A stretch of DNA of 64,000 bases from Hippasteria phrygiana. Lineage: Eukaryota; Echinodermata; Asteroidea; Valvatida; Goniasteridae. How positions within the stretch are numbered: the stretch's first letter is position 1; each line of letters starts with the position of its first letter. Where the stretch lies: NCBI GenBank assembly GCA_037893225.1, contig JAZGUH010000002.1:1736001-1800000 (forward strand), in the 5' to 3' direction. Positions 33,791 to 45,208 of the stretch are shown one piece after another. Position numbers and translations under genes: made by a program. The notes under the pieces are model-generated. The model was not told where the DNA came from. It was given only the letters and a program-made list of their open reading frames with translations, and made no database searches.

Positions 33791-34594
33791 GGGCGCGTTG
33801 GTGTATTCAAACCGCGGACGTAAAATGCCAGAGAACAAAAGAGAACAATATCGTCCGCGATTCCCAGCATACGTCCGCGATTGGAAGTGTGTACAAAGTC
33901 TATGGAGGCCTTCCGAAAAAGTTAGAGTATAAACAAAAGAGGAACAATGGGACGTCCGCGTTTGGAGGTCGGTACATGACTGTGTGTGTGTGGGCGCGTT
34001 GGCGTATTCAAACCGCGGACGTAAAATGCCAGAGAACAAAAGAGAACAATATCGTCCGCGATTCCCAGCATACGTCCGCGATTGGAAGTGTGTACAAAGT
34101 CTATGGAGGCCTTCCGAAAAAGTTAGAGTATAAACAAAAGAGGAACAATGGGACGTCCGCGTTTGGAGGTCGGTACATGACTGTGTGTGTGTGGGCGCGT
34201 TGGCGTATTCAAACCGCGGACGTAAAATGCCAGAGAACAAAAGAGAACAATATCGTCCGCGATTCCCAGCATACGTCCGCGATTGGAAGTGTGTACAAAG
34301 TCTATGGAGGCCTTCCGAAAAAGTTAGAGTATAAACAAAAGAGGAACAATGGGACGTCCGCGTTTGGAGGTCGGTACACGACTGTGTGTGTGTGGGCGCG
34401 TTGGCGTATTCAAACCGCGGACGTAAAATGCCAGAGAACAAAAGAGAACAATATCGTCCGCGATTCCCAGCATACGTCCGCGATTGGAAGTGTGTACAAA
34501 GTCTATGGAGGCCTTCCGAAAAAGTTAGAGTATAAACAAAAGAGGAACAATGGGACGTCCGCGTTTGGAGGTCGGTACACGACTGTGTGTGTGT
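33791..34594 (+). repeat. four near-identical tandem units of 201 bp
   Basis: GGGCGCGTTGG starts at 33791, 33992, 34193 and 34394, an exact period of 201. Units differ at only a handful of positions and end in GTGTGTG runs. Each contains GTGTACAAAGTCTATGG and three CGTCCGCG-type motifs. Because 201 is a multiple of three, long frames stay open on both strands (279 and 309 codons); these are repeat artefacts. Confidence 0.95.
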
Positions 34595-34694
34595 GTGTGT
34601 GTGTGTGTAATGTACTACTACTGTGAACAAGTAACAATGGATTCAGTGCCAAGTAACAATGGATGTTCATTGTTAGTGCACCGTTTTTCTTTTG

Positions 34695-35078
34695 TTAGAT
34701 GTTCATAGTGATACCTGCATGTATGATACAGTATTCCTCTCTTACATGTACATATAGGTTTAAATAACTCATGCATGTTGTAATGCGCCTATCAATTGAT
34801 ACTATACAATTGTTCTTGATTCCTTCTAGCTTGCGCAGGAAGTCTGGGGTGTCATGGATGTATGATAGCATCTGTTGAACGAGGGGTTTGAGAAAACTGT
34901 CAATAAACAGGGAGATACATTCTGTGGGTGAACCATTACCAGAGACAATGGGCCTACCGGGGTTGCCAGCCTTGTGAATCTTTAGGAGATAAAATCTGGC
35001 AGTGCTACAGTCAGAGGGAGAGAGAAATTGATGAGCTTTCTTGGACAGCTGGTCACGTGATCGCATATCGTCAAGCAC
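34695..35078 (-). pseudogene. Penelope-like element, reverse transcriptase fragment
   Basis: FYLLKIHKAGNPGRPIVSGN, GSPTECISLFIDSFLKPLV and SYIHDTPDFLRKLEGI are diagnostic of Penelope-type RT. The catalytic YxDD part is missing; the sequence that follows is the tandem repeat and then the GIY-YIG fragment, in the order expected for one element on the minus strand. Confidence 0.85.
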
Positions 35079-35405
35079 CTGTTGTAAACTATTTCCCCAT
35101 AATATAAAAAAAATCCTACGTACATATTTTTTGGTAGATTATTATTTTGTGTAGTATGTAACTACCGGTACACAGATGTAAAAGCCCAGTTAACAAGCTT
35201 TCTTTACCAACAACAACCATCCGAAAAAGTTTTGTTGGCAAATTAATGAATTTTCAACTAAGACCTTGTTTTTTTTAGTTTGTTCCAGACACCTCCTTGA
35301 CACCACCTTTTAATTTTCAGCAAAGCAAATTACTTCCACAATTTTACCTTGATGATATCTCTATTTGTCACTTCTTTCCAAACTGTCAATGTTGAACCAA
35401 CATGC

Positions 35406-35879
35406 TTAAACGTAGTGTACACGATTGGTAATCCTCCAATTTAGTTTTTACTAAATTATTACGAAATACCTTACTAGACTGTAATTTAAATATAGTCTCA
35501 ATCATCCTGTGAAATGATGGCACCAGGTGTGCTGTCGTCAAGAAAAGTGGAAATTTATATCGTTTTCCAACGATTTCCAGCCGGCCCTTTAGCCTTTAGT
35601 CAAGGCACGCATGGCTACCCGGACGAGTGACGTGCCCCGGACGTGATGGCATATCCGGGGCGCGTCACGCGCCCAGATAGCCACGCGTGCCTTCATAAAA
35701 GGCTATCATCCGCCCGACGGTTGAAAACGAACGCCGTTTTTCTCTTGTTTTTTTCGCCATCCAGCAACGCAAAACTTTGAACATGTCAGTGGAACGATAT
35801 TTCCTATATTAAAAATACTAACCCCCAAATCCGCCCATTTCTGAAAATTACAACAATGACCAATCTTGTACACCTTTAA
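35406..35879 (+). mobile_element. TTAA-type MITE family member, copy 1 (474 bp)
   Basis: Ends TTAAACGTAGTGTACACGAT and CAATCTTGTACACCTTTAA are inverted repeats with TTAA at each side. Internal marks are AGTCAAGGCACGC...GCCTTCATAAAAGGC palindromes and CCAAATCCGCCCATTTCTG. The TTAA target and ends suggest Kolobok or piggyBac relatives. Confidence 0.8.
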
Positions 35880-36265
35880 AATGCCAACAACTCAGGCAAA
35901 CTGGATGGTTTTAGTAATAAAAGGATATCTTTCCTGTCAATATTCTTCAAAACGATGCACAAATTTTCCTAACAATATGCGGGGGAAGATTTGCATTTGG
36001 TTATTTTTGACTCATCTTGTAACCTTGCAAGTGTTACATGCTAGACAGCAAGACTGGTGGAAACTCGTGAAGTAAATGTCCGAGTAAGTGCCAAATATTG
36101 TTCCTTAATTCAGCCAAAGGCAGGGCTGGGCACGAATTATTTTGTCCTAAACGTCATCCGAATGGATGCATTGTTGAGCGCCCTCTATAATACTTTAAAT
36201 ATACGTACGCATAAGTTATAGGGCTGGGTATATAATGCAATGAATTCTCGATGTCTGGCAAGCAT

Positions 36266-36340
36266 TCCGATGGCCTAGTGGATACGGTGTTAGACTGTGA
36301 GGTAGAAGATTGTGGGTTCGAGACCCCAGAATTTCTAGTT
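36266..36340 (+). repeat. tRNA-like relic
   Basis: GATGGCCTAGTGGATACGG resembles a D-arm, GTGGGTTCGAGACCCCAG a T-arm, with CTGTGAG between them as an anticodon-loop candidate (GTG, histidine-like). The anticodon stem pairs poorly, so it is treated as a tRNA-derived repeat. Confidence 0.45.
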
Positions 36341-36591
36341 TTTGAGGATATTTTTTTTAAGGGAAATAAAGTCTGAAATTTCATTACGTTTGAATTCATT
36401 TTTTTTCTAATTTGTGGCTCCGGAGGATTTTTTTAAAGGGAAGTCAAGTCCGAAATCTCATAGCGTTAACCCCATTCGGATGTCGTTTGGGAAAAAAAAA
36501 TTGCGGGCTGGCCTGGGTTGGCCCCAGGGTATAAAATACCAACTGTGAAACCCCCAAAAAACCTGAAGATTTCGTCCAGTGAGAAAAAGCT

Positions 36592-36925
36592 TTAAAAGTA
36601 GTGTACATGATTGGTGATTGTTGCAATTTTCAGAAATGGGCGGATTTGGGGGTTAGTATTTTTTTTAGGAAATATCGTTCCACTGACCTGTTCAAAGTTC
36701 TGCGTTGCTGGATGGCGAAAAAAAACGAGAGAAAAACGGCGTTCGTTTTCAACCGTCGGGCAGGTGATAGCCTTTAGTCAAGGCGCACGTGGCTACCCGG
36801 AGTTTGACGTGCCCCGGACACATTGGCAAACCCGGGTAGCCACGCGCGCCTTGACAACGACAGCACACCTGGTGCCATCATTTCACAGGATGATTGAGAC
36901 TACTATTAACTTACAAGCCTGTACT
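36592..36925 (-). mobile_element. TTAA-type MITE family member, copy 2, right end lost
   Basis: TTAAAAGTAGTGTACATGAT, TTTCAGAAATGGGCGGATTT and CCTTTAGTCAAGGCGCACG place it in the 35406 family in the opposite orientation. It breaks off near 36925 just before the piggyBac remnant. Confidence 0.75.
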
Positions 36926-36988
36926 ACTCGGAGAACTTGGTGCTCGGATTGTAGGACTTGACTCCAACACTTGATAGCACCAGCATCC

Positions 36989-37940
36989 CTATGGAGATCT
37001 TCGAACAGTTTTCCCTCCTGAACTTACAAAGCACACAACTGATGAGACAAACTGATACGCCGCCCAGAACCAAAAGCATCCGTCAAAATGCATGAGGGAT
37101 GGTCTGAGAGAAGAGATATCAACCTTCTTGGCCACGATTATCGTCATGGGAATTATGCCCAAGCCGGACTTAAAACTATACTGGACAAGGGACTCCATTT
37201 TGGAGACCCCTTCTTCCCCAACACCATGACCCGAGATAGATTTATGGACTTGTTATCCTATCTGCACTTCACTGACAATACTCAGGCAGATAAAAATGAC
37301 CGCCTAAAATGCAACCAGTAATAAACAAACTGACTGATAACTTCAAGTCCGTCTACGTTCCTTCAAGCTGAATAACTATGAGTCACTATGGAAATTCAAG
37401 GGGGGGGGGGGGGGGGGGACTGAAGTACAAGCAATATAATCCAAAGAAGCGGGCAAGATTTGGCATAAAGGTCTAATAGTTTGTCAAAGCACAGGGGCTG
37501 CCACCAGACATACGTGGAACTTTAAAATTTACATGGGCAAGACAAGAACGGAGACACTCCAGCCAGTATGAAGATCGTACTGGACTTGAACGCAGATCTT
37601 CTCGGCAAGGGGTACACCGTTTTCCTGGACAATTGGTTTAGCAGCCCGTCTTTAATTTGTACCAGGAACTCCACAGCCAAAGAACTAACGTCCTTGGGAC
37701 AGTTAGACAACATCGCAATGGCATGCCCAAGGACTTGTGCAACCTGCAACTGAAAAAGGGTGAACATGACTTCCGCTCTACTGATGACGGCCAACTTGCC
37801 TTAGTTTGAAAAGACAAGAAAAATGTTTGCTTGCTACAGTGCACACCGCTGCAATTGAACGCCATTATGAAACGTCAGTGCGTGATCGACTACAAGGAAG
37901 ACATGAAAGGCATAGACATTTTAGATCAAATAGCCTCATC
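36989..37940 (+). pseudogene. piggyBac transposase remnant 1
   Basis: Frames from 37088 on give HEGWSERRDINLLG, FPNTMTRDRFMDLLSYLHFT, then LKYKQYNPKKRARFGIK, MKIVLDLNADLLGKGYTVFL followed by DNWFSS, and CVIDYKEDMKGIDILDQ. The last two hold the second and third catalytic Asp of piggyBac. There are several stops and frameshifts and a poly-G run at 37400-37418. The usual C-terminal Cys-rich domain is replaced by a GAGACC repeat right after GIDILDQ. Confidence 0.85.
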
Positions 37941-37944
37941 TCAC

Positions 37945-38066
37945 CGAGACCAAGGCTTTCGAGACCGAGACCAACACTTCCGAAACCGAGACTTTTGCAG
38001 ACCGAGACCGAGACAGACCGAGACCGAGACCGAGACCAAGACCACAACTTCCAAGACCGAGACTGA
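37945..38066 (+). repeat. ACCGAG hexamer repeat, copy 1
   Basis: Degenerate array of GAGACC/ACCGAG with spacers such as CAAGGCTTTCGAGACC. It encodes Arg-Asp or Thr-Glu runs depending on frame. A second array of the same make-up and orientation lies at 39441-39560. Confidence 0.85.
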
Positions 38067-39440
38067 GAATAAAAACAAAACAAAAAATTATGGTGTTCAA
38101 TAAAGCCGATTTCCCTGATTGGGTTAGTATGGGGTGATAATAGGGATGAAAACCAAATTTTTTGAATATGATTACGTCCACTTTCAGGGGTGATGCATTG
38201 GGTCATTTGGGAGATATTTTGCACAGGAAGTGGGTATCTAGCATGAAAATAACCCCCCACCCCGGCCAAAAAATGAATCTGTATTATACGCACTGGATAA
38301 TACAAAATCTGTATTATACGAAATCCGTATTACACGCTCAGTCGGTATTAAAGACCTAAATATGAATGACTTGTTTAGCCCCTTGACAAGCTGGCATCTT
38401 CCTAAGTTTTCTACATGCCACTGTGACTCAAATGTTTCTATTTGTAGCAGTTTTGGGTGTTTTTGGCGTTAATTTTGAATTTCAAGGGGTGAGGGGTTAT
38501 TACAGCATTACTTTTGGTGTCAAAATGCTTGTATTGATAGTGTTAATCATTTCCCAAATGGACGTCTTCAAATTTTGACCTTGGAGTTTACCACCCCCTA
38601 CTAATGGGGTGTTGTGCCCTGCCTTTGATCAAAAGGTTCAAAAACGCGTGGATGATTATCAACTATAAAGACTCACAGTGTACACAAATTTGAGTTATTT
38701 ATTTCATCTCTGGTAAATACATGTAGTTGGGGCTTTGAGACCTATGGCACTGTGACAGACTAATTTCTCCAAATATTATTTGCATAAAAATAAAACTGAC
38801 TAGAATTGTTGATTGTCCTAAATGAAAAATAACTGGCTTTTCCAAGAATTATTTTTTTTTCAAAACACTGAAGAAAAATCAAATTAAAAGTGGAATACTG
38901 CTTTAAGAATGCAAGTGAAAAATGTATTGAAAAATAAAACTTGATGGCATCACGTGCAGTTTTATTTCAAACACAACCCCGACTGGGAGAAATCAGAGAT
39001 TTTTAAATCCAGTTTTCCTATTATATTTTTACCGAATAACAATTATCTGATTTCATCGTACAATGTAAGTTCCCATCCAGCTATAAACAGTCACGCCAAC
39101 AAAAAGTGATGAGTGAGGTGCCGCATGAAATGCCCTCCATGACTGGGTATAGTTTGCAGGATTCAGTGACCACTGGGTTTATACAAAAACTCACTCCAGA
39201 GCTGTAATATGGGGAAAAATAGTGAAATACATGGGGCACTGCACATCCGCGGGTACCAGTAGTCCAGTACTCCGAATAAACAAGCCGCATACTGGTCTCC
39301 TTTCCAGCTTCAATCTAATTCTTCTCCATGAAAACTTGCACTTTACAACATCGTTTATGTTTGGAATGAAGATTAGATTTGTGTGGCGCATCGCACATAT
39401 TTTTGGTGTGGTCTCGAGGGTAAAACCTGAGACGGTGGCA
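38067..39440. other. AT-rich stretch between the two hexamer arrays
   Basis: No gene. Short repeated CTGTATTATACG-like motif at 38278-38345. Nothing else recognised. Confidence 0.5.
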
Positions 39441-39560
39441 TCCGAGACCGAGACCGAGACCGAGACCCAAGCATTCGAGACCGAGATCAGCCCTCCCGAG
39501 ACCGAGACTTTGTTAGGACGAGACCGAGACGGAGACCTCAAAAAAGGTCTCGAGACCTAC
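39441..39560 (+). repeat. ACCGAG hexamer repeat, copy 2
   Basis: GAGACCGAGACCGAGACC followed by CAAGCATTCGAGACCGAG and similar blocks, closing with GGTCTCGAGACC, a short palindrome. The array shares spacers (CAAGC.TTCGAGACCGAG) with 37945-38066. Confidence 0.85.
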
Positions 39561-40021
39561 AACACTGCCATCAAGTGGTACAACTCTTCCTATATTTGTT
39601 GGCTGTCTGCCTGGTGAACTCACATCTTGTGTACAAAGAACTGGGTGGGACTGAGAAATGTCTGACTTTCAGATTGGCTTCTAGTGAATGAAATATTTGA
39701 GACCCGATGACGAAGTCTCCCTACTTATCGCTCTAGAGGTAGACCACACTGTCTTCCTGGTCCAGGTAGACTGATGGGAAGACACTTTCCTGCTGAATTG
39801 CCCTCAACAGGGAAGAGCCCCAAAGCTTTCAGATAAACTGAGAAAAAAACTAGGTTCATGTGGGACATCTGTGAAGTTCCCCTCTGTGCTGCCCTTTGCT
39901 TCAAATATTATCATACATGAAAATTGATCAGTCTTCCTCCATCGAAGCCATTGTGTGTGTGATCATGTAAATAGTGTAAATAATGAGCAGGAAAAAAATG
40001 TGAGAAGAGAAATTTGGTTAT

Positions 40022-41832
40022 TAGCTGCTCCGGCGCGAAGCGCTGCGGAGCAGCTATTGTTTTCGTTAAGATTTTTTTTTTTTTTTTTTTTTTTCTTCTG
40101 CCCTTTTTGCCATAGGTTTTGTACACAACTCCCTTTCCCACCTAATTTCATACTGTTAAAGCTCGTGTTGTCCCCTCGAGTTGTCACAACAAAGGCCATA
40201 TAGCGTAGATGGTCCTAAAGCAATGACGTCATGATGACGTCAGTAGTTTTTAAATTGTGGCCTCATGAATATTCAATTTTCCACGCTTGCAAGCTCAATA
40301 TCTGAAAAACCAATCGAGATGTGAAGTTTATATCTATTGCAAAGTATTAGTTGGGCGGCCAAAATGTTTCTGTTTGAGTAAAATGTTCGTGACGTCATCA
40401 TGACGTCATCTGGAGGCCATTATCTGAAAGCACAATTTTGCGTGTTTAGCAACCTCCTATGACAGCAAGCATCAGACAAGTCATACATTGTATTTTGGTC
40501 GACCTTACTGCAAGCGGAAATGATCGTGGCTCATTCCAGTGTGAAATAAGGCCCATTTCAAAATTTAGCGAAAAGCAATAAGATAACATAAGAATTCTGG
40601 GAAGGCGATAACCGTGGGTATTTTGTAGCGCGTTGTGAATTTATGTGTGGACTGATTTAGACTCGTTATCGGTCCTTCCGTTGTCCTTCGGACTTCTAAC
40701 ACGGGATTAGGATAAAACGTATAGTGCGGGAAGTAGTCTAATTCATCCCGCACGTTAGGGCAAATCTACCAATGTGTTGAGGGCAGCAGACAACATTAGC
40801 GGTTGCACAATTTGCACGAATGAGGTGGAATTTGGGGACTGTGCGAAAGTGTCTGAGCTGGAAATGTGTATAGCGCCCTCTCGTGACTGATTTCAGACAA
40901 TTCCAACGTGATTAATGGTGCATTTTTTCAGGCCTACATCTACAGAATTACAGGTCCGATTGGGCTGAATTTCGGTATGTGCTAAGACCATGATGTGTGA
41001 TAGATGCAAACTAAACTGACGAAATGATGACGTCATCACGTGATATATGACGTCACATTAAAGGTGCATTTTTCTAAGGCCTAAATCTTTAGAACTACAG
41101 GTCCGATTGGGTTAAATCTCGGGATCTGCCCAGACCATCATGTGTTACACAGGAAATTTAACTTACGTAATGACATCAGCGCGTGCCATATGACGTCACA
41201 TTAAAGGTGCAATTTTCTAAGGCCTAAATCTTTAGAACTACAGGTCCGATTGGGTTAAATCTCGGGATCTGCCCAGACCATTATGTGTTACACAGGAAAA
41301 TTGAACTTACGTAATGACATCAGCGCGTGCCATATGACGTCACATTAAAGGTGCAATTTTCTAAAGCCCACATCTAAAGAACTATACCGATTGGATTGAA
41401 TTTCGGGATGCGCCTAGACCATCATGTGTGATACATGAAAATTGAACTGACGTAATGATGACGTCATCCCGTGCCATACGACGTCACATTTAAGGTGCAT
41501 TTTTCTAAGGCCTACATCTTTAGAACTACAGGTCCGATTAAGCTGAATCTCGGTATGTGCTCATACCATCATGTGTGATAGATGGAAATTGAACTGACGA
41601 AATGATGACGTCATCACGTGTCATATGACGTCACATTAAACTCGGATTTTTCTAAGGCCTAAATCTACAGACATACAGCTCCGATTGGGTTAAATATCGC
41701 GATGTGGCCACACTTTCACCTGAGCCATATTTACTAGTATGTGTGCTAGTATATATAGATTTATACGATGCACATCATAAACACCCTTGAGGAGCAGCTT
41801 TTTTCGTCATATTGACGAAAAACCTCTAGTTT
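40022..41832 (-). mobile_element. hairpin-ended element, complete, 1.8 kb
   Basis: Read on the minus strand it starts AAACTAGAGG (41823-41832), a perfect 10-bp hairpin TTTTTCGTCA ATA TGACGAAAAA (41800-41822), then GCTGCTCC. It ends AACGAAAACAATA and a hairpin whose arms are TAGCTGCTCCG and CGGAGCAGCTA (40022-40056). So the sequence just inside the 5' hairpin equals the left arm of the 3' hairpin, as in 10343-10621 but with another sequence. The body is rich in TGACGTCA and carries a 145-bp tandem array. No ORF. Confidence 0.65.
40910..41720 (-). repeat. tandem array of about 145-bp units
   Basis: CATTAAAGGTGCATTTTTCT recurs near 41053, 41198, 41341 and, with changes, 40913, 41484 and 41632. 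Each unit also has ACTACAGGTCCGATTGGGTT and a TGACGTCA pair. Substitutions increase toward the ends. Confidence 0.8.
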
Positions 41833-42300
41833 GTCTTGATTCTGTTCGTTTACAATTTGTTTCTGTTTTGGTTTTTTCTGTTTTATATAAAAAAAAAAAA
41901 TTTTAAACTAAGTCTTTCTATTTTATCAGTCTTTTTTACAAGAAAAATTTAAGTCAAGTTTTTAAATAAATCTTATAGTATCCGGAGGAAAAAAACAGCT
42001 TTGAACACTTCTCCGGGCTGCATAATACATGTAGCTTATAGAGTACCGAAGTGATGACGTCAATGCAATGTTTGGAACCAGAATACTTTTGTTATTTTGT
42101 GTCAATGTGTTTGCATGACTGGCTGTTAACAAAGGAACAGTCAAAATCTCCATTTGTTTGGAGCCAGTTGTCAAGCCAACTGAAGTCAGACTTCGGTACT
42201 CTATAGTCTTAAAAAAAGGACCTGTAGAAAAATCTAAGCAGTCATATCTAAGCCAGCACATGACCCTGACTCTGCCCACAGCACTCTCGGTGAAAGCAAG

Positions 42301-42627
42301 ATTGGTCATTGTTGCAATTTTCAGAAATGGGCGGATTTGGGGGTTACTATTTTACAGGAAATATCGTTCCACTGACCTGTTCAGAGTTTTGCGTTGTTAG
42401 ATGGCGAAAAAACGAGAGAAAAACGGCACTCGTTTTCAACTGTCGGGCGGATAATACCCTTTAGTCAAGGTGCGCGTGGCTATGGCCGCGTGATGGGCCC
42501 CGGACATGCTGGTGCCATTATTTCACAGGATAATTGAGACTACTATTAACTTACAGTCTAGTAACGAATTTCGTAATAATTCAGTAAACAAAATTGGAGG
42601 ATTACCAATCGTGTACACTACCTTTAA
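42301..42627 (-). mobile_element. TTAA-type MITE family member, copy 3, left end lost
   Basis: Shares CAGAAATGGGCGGATTTGGG, CCTTTAGTCAAGG and the end ACCAATCGTGTACACTACCT TTAA with the 35406 and 47299 copies. The left terminal repeat is missing beyond ATTGGTCATTG. Confidence 0.8.
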
Positions 42628-43461
42628 ACTAAAACTTTAACATACAGTCATACGGGCATACGGGCACACGGGCCACACGGCCACGGCCACACGGGCAGAA
42701 TTCATGACTGCTAAGTGCCCCAAAAACATTTGTTTAGGCGACACAAAAAAACAGAGAAAAGTACCTACACTGAGGAGACAAAATAACATCCAAACAGGAA
42801 AAAAATGAAGTTTGAATATTTTCACTACAGTGGCCATGAAATGCAAACAAACAACAATTGACTCACATTCAAAATGTACATCAGGGGCCAATTTCACGGA
42901 GCTGCTTAGCACAAACAAATTCTTAGCAACAAAAAGTCTTGCTTAATAAAAACAGGTTACCAGCCAAAACTCCATGTGATTTTTATGCTAAGCAAACAAT
43001 AGCTGAGGTACCAGTCACAAACAATATACATCACATGGAAATTTGGTCGGCAATCCTATTTTTACCTAGGAAATGTTTTCATGCCAAGCAAATTGTTATA
43101 GCAGCTCCATGCAATTGGCCCCAGGTCTCAAATGTTGTAAAAACAACAACAAACAAACAAACAAACAAACAAACAAACAAAAATCTTGGTCGAGTTAATA
43201 CTGGGAAATAAGTTTTCTCTTCCTCTACTGTGTTTAAAGTCAGTAACTGCACCAATACCATGCTGGATTTGTGTGCAACTGAATAATTTATCCATGAAAA
43301 TTTTTAACAAAGTATCATCATGTGTGACCCCATGACTGACAATGCTAAAGGAGAAACGACTACTTACACTGACGAGGGAAGCACACCATTGCTAGAGTAG
43401 TCAGACTTCACCCTCTTACTATCTGCTTCATTTGTTACAGACCTAGTACAAAGAAAGGAAC
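42628..43461. other. intronic stretch with microsatellite
   Basis: CACACGGGC-type short repeat at 42650-42700 and an AAAC microsatellite at 43146-43182. No gene seen. Confidence 0.6.
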
Positions 43462-43531
43462 AAAACCCTAACAGTCACAAATCCTCCAATTTCAATATGA
43501 TTTTTCACATACCATATGGAGTTAGGGTTAA
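43462..43531. mobile_element. miniature CCCTAAC..GTTAGGGTTAA element, second copy
   Basis: The inverse of 59563-59632, with CCTCCAATTTCAATATGATT matching its centre. The right side ends in TTAA; the left flank is AAAA, so the target duplication is not clean here. Confidence 0.65.
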
Positions 43532-44330
43532 TGAGTTCCACAAAAAAAGAACTGAACAAAAAAACGGTCAATAAGTTGTCCCTAAAGAGGTAACACTGAG
43601 GGGATAAAGTGTAATGACTCGATCTTTACCTCCAAGGTCATTATTGACTTAAGATCAGGTCATCAAATTTGTATTCCCATTCATGAATGCCTTCTTTATG
43701 AAATAGCATAAACATAATAGAGAATAACTTGCCATCACAAATATTTCTTTAGTTAGTAGAATGCAAGACCTGGGTCAAATTGTATATTTGAAGGTGCTTT
43801 ATGGCTTGCCTGTTTTGTGTGTGTGCACACGCAAGAGATACAGTACTGTATACTTATAAATGCATAAGCGTCCATTGTATGAACTTCATTGCCATCCTTG
43901 TGTGTGCTTCAAATGATCCCTTCACTGAGAATTGGTTGAGAACAACCAGTTTTAACACATTATGTTTAAACAAATCCAACCCAGTATTAAACAAAGTTTT
44001 AAACACACCAACACAGCAGGCTCCTGACAGGATCCAGCAGAAACAGTAAAATTGTCCGACGTATTTAACCCTTTCAATCCCGTGGGCTCCTAAAAGAGCC
44101 TTTGTTGCGAGACAGTTCGATCCCGCAGGCTCCAAAAGGGGCAAGGAATTGTGATGTGCTTGCATACCAACGGCTACAAAAATCACCACCGTGAAATGTG
44201 TTGACTTTTCTTTTGTTTGGCGCCCTCCATTGAAAGGCTCTAAAACTTTTGAAGCGCACGCCCAGCGTGAAACTTCTATTTGCCATTTAGCGTCCCTTGC
44301 CACATTTTCACTGCGGGTCTGGTGGAATTC

Positions 44331-44465
44331 ATGACAGAAACGGACAGAAATTATGCCATTTTGGCTGAGATTTTGGCAGACAGTGGCTCGGAATCGGACG
44401 ACATCGACGATGAAGACATTTCTTCAGACGACAGCCAAGAAGAAACGCCATTGCCATTTCAAGAG
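44331..44465 (+). pseudogene. piggyBac element 2: acidic N-terminal exon
   Basis: ATG at 44331 opens MTETDRNYAILAEILADSGS and an Asp/Glu/Ser-rich tract (SDDIDDEDISSDD), as seen at the N-terminus of many piggyBac transposases. It ends at a donor-like CAAGAG/GTATTT. The next coding part is 45209 onward after an acceptor-like TTGTAG; the frames do not join cleanly, so the exon-intron reading is tentative. Confidence 0.55.
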
Positions 44466-45208
44466 GTATTTAGATACATGTACTGATGATTATATAGTAA
44501 CTCTTTCCAGTGGATAAGCTAATGAATACAAACCAGTGTACCGGTAATTCAATGATTTCCTTGTGTAAACATTGCATACTTTTTTTTATATGCTCAAGAG
44601 GAGTACATTGTACAACTGTTTGAGTAGAGGAATGTCAATTTTAAAAGTGGATCCCTTAGGAGTCATCAAATCCCCACCCAGTGTTTTATAAAGTCGGGCA
44701 CGAAAAGTGTGTACAAAGTCACTCAAAGGAATAGGATTCAATTTTTTTTATAATATTGCATAAAGTAAACCTCCCCCCCCCCCCCCCCCCATTGTAATGT
44801 GCGCTACAGACGCTTGCATTTCAATGCCATCCCTTAGTATAAAATTAATGATTCAATTACCAAGTTCAATTTGTAGTTTGTTGGGGTTATTTGTATCCAT
44901 TGAAACAGGTGACGTATAGCTAGACAAAATAGTTAAAACCCACCTACCCACCCATAAGCCTTATCGCAATGTACCGGCAGGTTGAGATGTCTCAATGGAC
45001 AAAAGACATTGTTGGAAGGAAAATGGAGCAACATTTGCTCTTTTTTTCTTCCCACAATCCCTTTCGACCATTGGAACGTCTGAACCTCGCAGTATTTGTA
45101 ATAAGGTCTATAGCCTGTGCATAAGCAGGAAAGTAGCAGTGAGATTTTGCATTTACAAATGTACCGTACCGAAATTAAAGCCTTCTTTGCCTTGTTTTTC
45201 TGTTGTAG

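Noticed and set aside
33787..34630. Long ORFs on both strands (279 and 309 codons)
   Set aside because: They arise because the 201-bp tandem unit is a multiple of three and lacks stops in those frames; no domain is present.
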